12,616 nt of DNA, taken from the NCBI GenBank assembly GCA_013696915.1, contig JACCXR010000341.1:1-12616 (forward strand), read 5' to 3'. The notes under the pieces were generated by a model. It did no database searches, was not told the origin of the DNA, and saw only the letters and a list, made by a program, of their open reading frames with translations. The DNA comes from Euzebyaceae bacterium. Its GTDB lineage: Bacteria; Actinomycetota; Nitriliruptoria; Euzebyales; Egibacteraceae. Both the position numbers and the translations under genes were made by a program. Shown piece by piece: positions 5,754 through 12,386 of the stretch (within the stretch, counting starts at the first letter, position 1; every line of letters starts with the position of its first letter).

Positions 5754-7781
5754 GTGCGCACCTCCCAGGCACCCGCCTCCGCGGCCGAAGCGGAGAGCAC
5801 GCGACTGCGCCTGACCTTCCTCTCGCTTCTGGTGGTCAGCCTGTTCGTGCTGCTGTTCGCGCGCCTGTGGTTCCTCCAGGTCATGGCGGGCGAGCGCTAC
5901 GCCGAGGCCGCCGAGGGCAACGCCGTCCGCACGATCAGCCTGGAGGCGGCCCGCGGCCGGCTGTTCGACCGCGACGGCGAGCTGCTCGTCCGCAACCGCT
6001 ACGCGCAGGTCGTCAGCATCCAGCCCAGCGAGATGGGGGACCAAACCGAGGCCGTGCTCGCCGACCTCGCCGACCTCCTCGGTTTGTCCGTCGACGAGAT
6101 CAAGCGGCGCGCCGGCAACTCGCGGGTCAGCCCGTTCCGGCCGAAGCCCATCGATTTCGACGTCCCCGACGACATCGTCTTCTACATCCACGAGAACGCC
6201 TCGACCCGGTACCCCGGCGTCTACGCCGAGCGGCTGCCGCTGCGCGAGTACCCGCACGGCGACCTCGCCGCCCACCTGGTCGGCTACACCGGCCAGGTCA
6301 GCGCAGAAGAGCTCGCGCTGCCGGAGTTCGAGGACTACGACCCGGGCGACCCGATCGGCTGGGCCGGGGTCGAGCGGACCTACGAGTCCGCGCTCCGCGG
6401 CGTCGAGGGTCGACGTCAGGTACAGGTCAATGCCCGTGGCGACGTCCTCGGCGACGTGCAGATGGTCGAGCCCGAACCGGGCTCGGATCTGCGGCTCACC
6501 ATCGACCTCCAGGCGCAGGAGCTCGCCGAGGAGGCGCTGGCCGACGGGATCGGGGTGGCCCGCCGCCAGCACGACACCGACGACGGCGTCGGACGGGGCG
6601 GGACGTTCGCCGCGCCTGCGGGAGCCGTCGTCGTCATGGACCCCCGCGACGGGGCGATCGTGGCGATGGCGTCGTACCCCACGTACGACCCGGTGCGGTT
6701 CGTCGGCGGAGTCGGCCAGGACTACTGGGACTACCTGGGGGACCCCGGCAACGACTTTCCGCTGATCAACCGCGCCGTCGCCGCGAGCTACCCGCCCGGT
6801 TCGGTGTTCAAGGTCGTCACGGCCGCTGCCGCGCTCGAGTACGGCTACATGAACTCCGCGACGCAGCTGCCCTGCCCGGGCACCTTCGAGTACAACGAGA
6901 GCGTCTACGCGAACTGGACCAGGCGCGACTCCGGACCCATGGACCTCGCGACCGCCCTCGAGCAGTCCTGCGACACCGTCTTCTACCAGCTCGCCCAGGC
7001 CATGTACGAAGACGAGACCGCCGTGCCGGAAGGCGAGCCGTTCGTCGAGCGCCTCAGCGAGGAGGCTCGCGGGTGGGGGTTCGGCCAGAGGACCGAGGTG
7101 GACCTGCCGGGTGAGCGGCCGGGCGTGGTCCCGGGCCGGGTGTGGCGGCGCGAGTTCTGGCAGAACGCCCGCGACCAGTACTGCAGCCAGGCGCAGACCT
7201 ACCGGTCGGGGACCTACGAGCGCCAGCTGTTCGACGAATTGTGCAGCCCGCAGGGCGCGGCCTGGCGCGGCGGCGACGCGGTCAACATGTCGATCGGCCA
7301 AGGCGACGTCCAGACGACCCCGCTGCAGGTGGCGAACGCCTTCGCGGCGATCGCGAACGGCGGCACGCTGTGGAGCCCGCACGTCGGCGCCGAGATCCTG
7401 CACCGCGACGGCACCGCCGAACCGGTCGAGCCCGAACCGGTGGGGACGCTGCCGATCACCCCGGAGAATCTCGCCTACATCGAAGCCGGACTGGTCCGCG
7501 TCACGCAGCCGCAGGGCACCGCGGGCAGCGTGTTCGGGGACTTCCCCGTCCAGATCGCCGGCAAAACCGGCACGGCGGAGATCAAGCCGAAGCAGCCGTT
7601 CGCCTGGTTCGTCGGCTACAACACCGAACCCGTGGAGGGCCAGGAGTACGTGATCGTCGCGATGGTGGAGGAGGGCGGCGGCGGCAGCCAGACGGCCGCC
7701 CCCATCGTGCGGCGGATCTTCGAGGGCCTGTTCGGGCTCGGCGGCGACGCGCCGATCACGCCGGGGGCGGTGACCGACTGA
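5754..7781 (+). CDS. pbp2: Penicillin-binding protein 2, class B peptidoglycan transpeptidase
   Basis: This monofunctional D,D-transpeptidase cross-links peptidoglycan and pairs with the glycosyltransferase RodA encoded next. From GTG 5754 it is 675 residues, with a short cytoplasmic tail and one membrane span (about 20-40). The PBP dimerisation domain follows, with RGRLFDRDGELL just after the span. In the transpeptidase domain the active-site motifs are S350-V-F-K353, S405-C-D407 and K604-T-G606. The insertion before SIGQGD that contains two cysteines is, as I recall, usual in actinobacterial PBP2. In-frame starts at 5655 (ATG) and 5736 (GTG) are possible but add a poorly conserved Pro/Arg-rich stretch. 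Its TGA overlaps the rodA ATG (TGATG at 7779-7783), indicating coupled expression of the polymerase pair. Confidence 0.94.
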   Translation: MRTSQAPASAAEAESTRLRLTFLSLLVVSLFVLLFARLWFLQVMAGERYAEAAEGNAVRTISLEAARGRLFDRDGELLVRNRYAQVVSIQPSEMGDQTEAVLADLADLLGLSVDEIKRRAGNSRVSPFRPKPIDFDVPDDIVFYIHENASTRYPGVYAERLPLREYPHGDLAAHLVGYTGQVSAEELALPEFEDYDPGDPIGWAGVERTYESALRGVEGRRQVQVNARGDVLGDVQMVEPEPGSDLRLTIDLQAQELAEEALADGIGVARRQHDTDDGVGRGGTFAAPAGAVVVMDPRDGAIVAMASYPTYDPVRFVGGVGQDYWDYLGDPGNDFPLINRAVAASYPPGSVFKVVTAAAALEYGYMNSATQLPCPGTFEYNESVYANWTRRDSGPMDLATALEQSCDTVFYQLAQAMYEDETAVPEGEPFVERLSEEARGWGFGQRTEVDLPGERPGVVPGRVWRREFWQNARDQYCSQAQTYRSGTYERQLFDELCSPQGAAWRGGDAVNMSIGQGDVQTTPLQVANAFAAIANGGTLWSPHVGAEILHRDGTAEPVEPEPVGTLPITPENLAYIEAGLVRVTQPQGTAGSVFGDFPVQIAGKTGTAEIKPKQPFAWFVGYNTEPVEGQEYVIVAMVEEGGGGSQTAAPIVRRIFEGLFGLGGDAPITPGAVTD

Positions 7782-8959
7782 TGGCCCAGATCGTCGTCGA
7801 CGACCGTTCCGAACGGCTCGCCCGCGAGGCGGTCCAACGCAAGTGGATCGGCGCCTACACCCCCGTCCGCCACATCGACCCGCTGCTCGTGCTCGCCGCC
7901 CTCGTGCTCTCCGGGTTCGGTCTGCTGATGATCTACTCGGCGACCTTCCATCGTCTGGAGACCGCCGGGCAGGACCCGACCTTCTACGTGGACCGGCAGC
8001 TCGTGTCGCTCGGCGTCGGTCTGGTCGGCATGCTCGCCGTCACGCTGTTCGACTACCGGGTTTACCGGGCGTGGGCGCCGGTGCTCTACGCCGTGACGCT
8101 GGGGATGCTCGGGTACCTGCTCGTCGGGGGGACCGTCATCAACGGCGCGCGGGCGTGGATCGTGGTCGGCGGCCAGCAGTTCCAGCCCAGCGAGCTGGCG
8201 AAGGTTGCGCTGATCCTCATGCTCGCGGCCCTCTACCACGAGCGGCGCGAGGAGGCGCTGGGGCTCCGAGCACTGGTCGAGGCGCTGGTCTTCGCCACGC
8301 TGCCGATGGTCCTGATCCTGCTGCAGCCCGACTTCGGGACGTTCATCGTCTACGTCGCGATTGTCTTCGGGGTCCTGCTCATGGCACGCGTCCGTGTCCG
8401 CTACATGGTCGCGCTCGCCGTCATCGGGGTGGTCACCTGCCTCGCCGCCCTGCAGTTCGAGATCGTCAAGGACTACCAGGTTGACCGGCTGACGGCGTTC
8501 TTCAACCCCGACCAGGCCGACGCGCTCGGGGCCGCATACAACGTCAACCAGGCGCAGATCGCGGTCGGCTCCGGCCAGTTCCTCGGCCAGGGCCTGTTCG
8601 AGGGCTCGCAGACCTCGCTGTCGTTCGTGCCGGAGAACCAGACCGACTTCATCTTCACCGTCGTGGGGGAGGAGCTCGGGTTCCTCGGGTCCGGCCTGAT
8701 GCTCGCGGTGTTCGGCCTCCTGATCTGGCGGGGGCTGCGGATCGCGGCCCTGTCGCGCGACACTTTCGGCACTCTGATCGCGGCGGGGGTCGTGTCGGTC
8801 TTCGCCTTCCAGCTGTTCATCAACGTCGGGATGGCGATCGGCCTCATGCCGGTCACCGGGCTCCCCCTGCCATTCGTGTCCTACGGCGGCACGAGCCTGA
8901 TCGCGTCGTTCCTGATGGTCGGCCTGCTCGAGAACGTCCACATGCGCCGCTTCTCGTAG
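7781..8959 (+). CDS. rodA: SEDS-family peptidoglycan glycosyltransferase RodA
   Basis: RodA polymerises lipid II into glycan strands in the elongasome, in complex with a class B PBP. The 392-residue protein has a hydrophilic N-terminal tail of about 30 residues and about ten membrane spans. SEDS signatures appear in order: QPSELAK, LLQPDFGT, VPENQTDFIF with the catalytic aspartate at D289 (equivalent to E. coli RodA D262), VGEELGFLG and GLPLPFVSYGGTSL near the C-terminus. The start ATG overlaps the pbp2 stop by one base, which favours RodA over FtsW, as does the mreBCD context. The protein ends MRRFS shortly after the last helix, and the next gene starts 14 bases later. Confidence 0.95.
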   Translation: MAQIVVDDRSERLAREAVQRKWIGAYTPVRHIDPLLVLAALVLSGFGLLMIYSATFHRLETAGQDPTFYVDRQLVSLGVGLVGMLAVTLFDYRVYRAWAPVLYAVTLGMLGYLLVGGTVINGARAWIVVGGQQFQPSELAKVALILMLAALYHERREEALGLRALVEALVFATLPMVLILLQPDFGTFIVYVAIVFGVLLMARVRVRYMVALAVIGVVTCLAALQFEIVKDYQVDRLTAFFNPDQADALGAAYNVNQAQIAVGSGQFLGQGLFEGSQTSLSFVPENQTDFIFTVVGEELGFLGSGLMLAVFGLLIWRGLRIAALSRDTFGTLIAAGVVSVFAFQLFINVGMAIGLMPVTGLPLPFVSYGGTSLIASFLMVGLLENVHMRRFS

Positions 8960-8973
8960 CGGGGAGAGCTGAC

Positions 8974-9537
8974 GTGACCACGACCGGCGGCTGGCAGGGC
9001 GACCTCGTTCGGCTGCGGGCGCTCGAGCCGGCGGACGCCGAGGCGTTCTTCACGGCAGCGGCCGACACGGGTGCGGAGCGCCTGGGCGAACGCGTGCCCT
9101 TCCCGTCGTCACGTGCGGAGACGCGAAAGTGGGTCGAGTCGAAGGGCCGCGTGCCCGACCATTGCGACGACTTCACGTGGGGCGTAGAAGCGCTTGCCAC
9201 CAGCGATCTGGTCGGCACCGTCGGGACCCACGGCTGCGATCGGCGCAACGGCACCTTCGATTCCGGTGTCTACATCTGGCGCTCGCACTGGCGCAAGGGC
9301 TACGGTCACGAGGCCGTGCGCCTGATGCTGCGCTACTGCTTCGCCGAACTCGGATACCAGAAGGCGCTTGCGGGCGTCTACGACTTCAACACCGCCTCGC
9401 TGGCGCTGCACGCTGCCCTCGGCTTCGTCGAGGAGGGTCGTCTGCGCCGCAACGTCTACGCGGCGGGCGCCTACCACGACGAGGTCCTGCTCGGCATCAC
9501 CGCCGAGGAGTTCGCCGAACTCTGGCCCGAGACTTGA
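8974..9537 (+). CDS. GNAT-family N-acetyltransferase (RimJ/RimL type)
   Basis: The 187-residue protein matches GNAT acetyltransferases of the RimJ/RimL type, which use acetyl-CoA to acetylate an amine. The N-terminus LVRLRALEPADAEAF is typical. The acetyl-CoA pyrophosphate loop is R107-K-G-Y-G111 followed by the helix HEAVRLMLRYCF, and the later N-TAS-LALHAALGFVEEGRLR segment is the usual C-terminal element. The GTG at 8974 has GGGGAGAG (8961-8968) upstream. It follows rodA by 14 bases and may be read from the same transcript, but it is not a normal member of the mre cluster. The substrate cannot be told: ribosomal protein, small molecule or antibiotic are all possible. Confidence 0.85.
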   Translation: MTTTGGWQGDLVRLRALEPADAEAFFTAAADTGAERLGERVPFPSSRAETRKWVESKGRVPDHCDDFTWGVEALATSDLVGTVGTHGCDRRNGTFDSGVYIWRSHWRKGYGHEAVRLMLRYCFAELGYQKALAGVYDFNTASLALHAALGFVEEGRLRRNVYAAGAYHDEVLLGITAEEFAELWPET

Positions 9538-9554
9538 GAACGGGGACCGTCACG

Positions 9555-9751
9555 GTGCGCGGGTACGTCCTTGATCTGCTGCGGCGCGGTGCCGGGCGAC
9601 CGAGCAAGGAGGCCTGGCTGAGGCACCCCAAGTCCCTCCCGGCATCGGGTTCGGTCGCCCGGCCGACGAACTCATCCGTGAGGACCGGGAAGACCGCACG
9701 GCCCAACTTCAAGGCATCGGCTCGCAGCCGCCGGCACCGCGCGACGAGTGA
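9555..9751 (+). pseudogene. Remnant of a VapB/FitA-like antitoxin gene (N-terminus lost, frameshifted)
   Basis: One frame starting at 9555 reads VRGYVLDLLRRGAGRPSKEAWLR, which resembles the end of the ribbon-helix-helix and the linker of FitA-like VapB antitoxins (SLQEYVLDLL...RPTxEEWL). A different frame then gives GIGFGRPADELIREDREDR and a stop TGA at 9749-9751, like the toxin-binding tail of such antitoxins. Joining them needs one frameshift near 9620-9650. The usual first 30 or so residues are absent, since the acetyltransferase stop lies only 17 bases upstream. The stop overlaps the GTG of a VapC-like start (GTGA, 9748-9751), the classic vapBC junction. The match is from pattern recall, so a moderate call. 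Confidence 0.5.
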
Positions 9752-9780
9752 TCGTCGTTGACGCCGGCACCTGGGCCCAG
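9748..9780 (+). pseudogene. N-terminal stub of a VapC-like PIN-domain toxin
   Basis: GTG at 9748 opens MIVVDAGTWA, the typical first strand of a PIN-domain RNase with its first acidic metal ligand (D5). After about ten residues the frame becomes Arg/Pro/Gly-rich and no PIN motif is found in any frame, although the reading frame stays open to 10053. The GTGA overlap with the preceding antitoxin-like stop supports a decayed toxin-antitoxin pair. Ten residues alone are weak evidence; the junction is what gives it weight. Confidence 0.45.
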
Positions 9781-10291
9781 CCGTGCACTCGCCGGCGGCC
9801 ACTCTCGAACGGCCGCTCGCCGGCGGCTTCGCCCGGACGGCCGCTTGGGGTGGCCAACTCCTGGACGGCTCCTCGCCGTCCCCCCTCCGGGCACCGGCCC
9901 GGCCAGTTCCCCGGCACCGGCCAGTTGCCGGGCGCCGGCCCGGGCGGTCAAAGTGCCGGCCCCCCGACCCACGACGGGCCGGCGCTGCCCCCGGATGGCG
10001 GGCATCGGCGGCGGTCGTGCGGGACGCACCGACGCATCAGTCGGGCACCGTGAGGACGGATTGAGCGGCGGCCGGGCGCGGAACCGGGTCGGGCGGTTCC
10101 CGTCCTGCCGGCGTCGGCGGCCGGGTGGTGTCGCGACGGCCGGTGGGTGCGGTGCTGCGGCCTGGGGCCCGGGTGGGACCGCCGTGGCCGGATCGGGCGG
10201 TATCCCCGTGGTCGGGTCGGGTCGGCGGGCGGTGGTGGATGACGGCCACTCTCCGCGGCGCTGCTGGTTGTCTGGTGCGAAGATCTCGAAC
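9781..10291. other. GC-rich low-complexity intergenic region, no convincing gene
   Basis: About 510 bases rich in GGCCGG, CCGGCG and GGTCGGG words. Open frames on both strands are long only because AT-rich stop codons are rare; their products are Pro/Gly/Arg-rich and match nothing I recognise. Inverted and tandem motifs are frequent. No tRNA or clear promoter was seen, and the promoter of the phosphatase gene presumably lies near its right end. Confidence 0.55.
9788..9843 (+). repeat. Two tandem copies of a 28-base repeat
   Basis: The units 9788-9815 and 9816-9843 both begin CTCGCCGGCGGC and both end ACGGCCG. They differ at a few central positions. The next 28 bases (9844-9871) keep GGACGGC at the same place, so decayed further units are possible. 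It lies just after the PIN-like stub. Confidence 0.5.
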
Positions 10292-11548
10292 ATGGGACAG
10301 AGCCCGATCGACTCGCCAGCGGCTACAGACCGGTCGGAGGGCTTCGGGGAGCGGCTCCTGGGGACCATGATCGAGCGGGCCCACGAGATGCCACCGCAGC
10401 TCATCGCCCCTCTGGTTGCGGAGGTTATCTCCGCGATGGGTGGTAGCGACGTGACCGTCTTCCTGCAGGACTACGAGCAGCGGGCCCTGGTGCCGCTGCC
10501 CGGCAGGGGCCTGGTGGTGGGGCAGCCGGAGCCGATCAACGGTTCTGACGCCGGCCGGGCGTTCCTGGGTGACGCGACGGTCGAGCGGGCAGTCGACGCG
10601 GGTGTGCGGCTGTTCGTGCCCCTGCTGGACGGCTCGGACCGGGTGGGGGTGCTGGCGTTCGCCATGGCTCGACTTGATGAGAACGACCGACGCCTGGCGC
10701 GTCGCTTCGCCGGGTTGCTCGCAGACGTGCTGGTCACCAAGGGCACCTACACCGACCGCTTCTTCCAGGCCCGGCGTCAGCAGCCGATGAGCCTGTCTGC
10801 CGAGATGCAGTGGTCGCTGCTGCCGCCACTGATGATGACGACCCCGCAGGTCGCGGTCGCCGGGATTCTCGAGCCAGCCTACGACGTGGCCGGCGACAGC
10901 TTCGACTACGCCCTCAACGATGACGTGCTGCACCTCGCGATCATCGACGCGATGGGTCACGGCCTGGAGGCCGCGGTGATGGCCACCGTCGCTGTCGCCG
11001 CCTACCGCCACGCGCGGCGGGCCGACGTGGACCTGCCGGACATCTACGCGGCCATGGATCAGGCCATCGCCGGGCAGTTCGACGAGGACCGGTTCGTCAC
11101 CGCGCAGATGGCGCGCCTGGACGTCACCAACGGTCGGCTCCAGTGGGTCAACGCGGGACATCCACAGCCGCTGCTGATCCGGGGCGGGAAGGTCGTCCGT
11201 GCACTGCGCAGCGCGACCACACTGCCCGTCGGCATCGGAGGAGACACCCCGCACGTCAGCGAGGAGTCGTTGCAGCCCGGCGACCGGGTGTTGTTCTTCA
11301 CCGACGGCATCATCGAAGAACACTCGCAAGGTGGTGGGGAGGAGTTCGGCATCGAGCGACTCGTCGCCGAGCTGGAGCGTGCCGAACGACAAGACGACGC
11401 CGTGCAGGTGATCGTCCGCCGGCTTTCCCACGCCTTGATGTGTGAACGGGGCGGCGCCACCAGCGACGACGCGACCCTTTTCCTCCTGGAGTGGCGCGAC
11501 GAGGATGCGGACCACCTCACAAAGATCGACAAACCGAGCACCGGTTAG
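10292..11548 (+). CDS. PPM-type (SpoIIE/RsbU-like) serine/threonine phosphatase with an N-terminal GAF-like domain
   Basis: The 418-residue protein resembles the regulatory PP2C phosphatases abundant in actinobacteria, which dephosphorylate anti-sigma-factor antagonists or similar partners. Residues about 20-155 look like a GAF-like sensory domain, then a linker with FQARRQQPMSLSAEMQWSLL, a segment typical of this subfamily. The PPM domain has metal-binding aspartates in G201-D202-S-F-D205 and D219-A-M-G-H-G224, then NAGHPQPLL, FFTDGIIEE and TSDDATLF with D393. The ATG at 10292 is chosen because family-like sequence begins soon after it; the frame stays open upstream to 9758 but only as low-complexity sequence. 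No clear Shine-Dalgarno is present. No sigma factor, anti-sigma or STAS-domain gene is adjacent, so its target is unknown. Confidence 0.88.
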   Translation: MGQSPIDSPAATDRSEGFGERLLGTMIERAHEMPPQLIAPLVAEVISAMGGSDVTVFLQDYEQRALVPLPGRGLVVGQPEPINGSDAGRAFLGDATVERAVDAGVRLFVPLLDGSDRVGVLAFAMARLDENDRRLARRFAGLLADVLVTKGTYTDRFFQARRQQPMSLSAEMQWSLLPPLMMTTPQVAVAGILEPAYDVAGDSFDYALNDDVLHLAIIDAMGHGLEAAVMATVAVAAYRHARRADVDLPDIYAAMDQAIAGQFDEDRFVTAQMARLDVTNGRLQWVNAGHPQPLLIRGGKVVRALRSATTLPVGIGGDTPHVSEESLQPGDRVLFFTDGIIEEHSQGGGEEFGIERLVAELERAERQDDAVQVIVRRLSHALMCERGGATSDDATLFLLEWRDEDADHLTKIDKPSTG

Positions 11549-11659
11549 GAGACGCCGCGTCCGCCTGTGAGATGGAGCGCGATCGGGTCACAGGTAACGT
11601 CCAGGGCGACGGGGTGTGAATGGCAGCCTGACCATGCCGCGGTGCAGAGGCGTCTCGGA

Positions 11660-11922
11660 TCACGAGCGTGCGAGCGGGAAGATCCGCGCGAGTGAGCCGG
11701 CCTGCGGCCACAGCCATGTGCCGCGCCTCCGGGGGTCTGCCGGCAGGACGACGTCGATGCCGGTATCGGTGATCCGGACCGGGTAGACGGGTACCGGCTG
11801 GTTAGCCGGAGGTCCGGTAGGGACGCCGGTGGTCAGATCGAAGCGGGAGCCGTGAATCCAGCACTCGACGTAGCCGTCCTCGACGTTCCCCTCTAGGAGA
11901 GTAGGACGGGACTGCTGCAGGC
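11660..11922 (-). pseudogene. Truncated Rieske [2Fe-2S] ferredoxin fragment, cut by an IS3-family element
   Basis: Read on the minus strand, the frame contains LLEGNVEDGYVECWIHGSRF and then TGVPTGPPANQPVPVYPV, the C-terminal half of a bacterial Rieske ferredoxin. The second cluster-binding motif C-W-I-H is intact. The first motif (CxH), which should lie just before LLEG, is missing: the upstream residues SLQQSRP come from or abut the insertion-sequence end. The frame remains open to a chance GTG at 11932, but a protein of this form could not bind a 2Fe-2S cluster in the normal way. The stop is the complement of TCA at 11660-11662. The tail beyond the Rieske fold (about 30 residues ending in FPLARS) is unusual. 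It converges with the phosphatase gene. Confidence 0.7.
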
Positions 11923-12230
11923 TGGTTGACACTCCATCTGTGGGACACGGTCCCGCAGGAAGGATGTCACTGTGCCGAAGAAGTTCCCTCCGGAGTTCAA
12001 GCGTGACGTCGTGCGGGTCGCCCGCCGCGGTGACCTGAGCCAGGCCGAGGTCGCTGCAGACTTCGACATCTCAGTGGAGTCGGTGCGCCGCTGGATGCGT
12101 CAGGCCGACATCGACGACGGCGTCGTGGATGGCCAGACCAGCGCCGAGCAGAGCGAGCTGGTGCAGCTGCGCCGCGAGAAGCGCCGGCTGGAGATGGAGA
12201 ACGAGATCCTGCGCCGCGCCGCGGCCTATC
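11923..12230 (+). mobile_element. Left-end remnant of an IS3-family insertion sequence
   Basis: The segment begins near TGGTTGACACTCC (11923), where the Rieske reading frame breaks, and contains a noncoding end of about 50 bases with GGGACacgGTCCC. It then carries most of orfA. The orfA homology stops at about 12230, and orfB (the DDE integrase-like half) and the right terminal repeat are absent. The left boundary is inferred from the disrupted neighbour, not from a paired terminal repeat. Confidence 0.65.
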
Positions 12231-12277
12231 CTCGGGCGTGCTGCCTTGTCGGCGGAGCGCCTCCACTGCGGCGCTGA
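11972..12277 (+). pseudogene. IS3-family transposase OrfA, 3'-truncated
   Basis: OrfA of IS3 elements is the helix-turn-helix DNA-binding subunit, normally joined to OrfB by programmed frameshifting. The frame starts at GTG 11972 behind AGGAAGGA (11957-11964) and reads KKFPPEFKRDVVRVA, then a helix-turn-helix (about residues 20-45, LSQAEVAADFDISVESVRRW) and a leucine-rich coiled coil ending ENEILRRAAAY. In intact copies this continues FA(R/K)DVLPK; here it switches after Y86 to an unrelated tail (residues 87-101) produced by the adjoining fragment. Without OrfB it cannot transpose by itself. TTGACA at 11926-11931 could be the -35 of its promoter. Confidence 0.75.
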
Positions 12278-12386
12278 CGTACGCGGCGGCGTCGGGGGTC
12301 AGCGCTCCTGCCAGACAGCCCATGCCGTCGTCGAGGCGGGTCCACATGCGCAGCCGCCGGCGGGTGTACTGCCGGCGCGCCCGTTC
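12225..12386 (-). pseudogene. Fragment of a DUF222 / 13E12-repeat HNH endonuclease-like protein
   Basis: On the minus strand, 12386 down to about 12225 reads ERARRQYTRRRLRMW, then DDGMGCLAGALTPDAAAYVS and AVEALRRQ. This fits the DUF222 core, with its typical R-x-L-x-(L/M)-W, DGM, L-x-G-x-L-x-P-x-A-A pattern. It ends near STPEDR, where intact proteins continue into the rest of DUF222 and the HNH domain. It is bounded by IS3 orfA on one side and by an opposite-strand reading frame on the other, so both ends of the gene are missing. The family is widespread and multicopy in actinobacteria. Confidence 0.55.

Noticed and set aside
3023..5884. A 953-codon open frame on the minus strand
   Set aside because: It is the antisense shadow of mreB, mreC and mreD. 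Long antisense frames are expected at this GC content, and its product is Asp/Arg/His-rich without any recognisable domain.
7142..7270. Cys-containing insertion in PBP2 as a novelty
   Set aside because: As recalled, actinobacterial PBP2 proteins commonly have a similar insertion ahead of the SIGQGD segment.
5550..7403. 617-codon minus-strand frame opposite pbp2
   Set aside because: It lies antisense to a gene with all three transpeptidase motifs and has no family-like features.
9758..10291. Upstream extension of the phosphatase frame
   Set aside because: Only low-complexity Arg/Ala/Pro sequence; recognisable GAF-like sequence starts after 10292.
9709..10404. 231-codon minus-strand Pro-rich frame in the spacer
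   Set aside because: No motif, it overlaps the start of the phosphatase gene, and its length is expected from scarcity of stop codons at this GC content.
11549..11656. 8-base inverted repeat GAGACGCC / GGCGTCTC about 100 bases apart
   Set aside because: Too short and too far apart to be more than chance without other evidence; no terminator shape.
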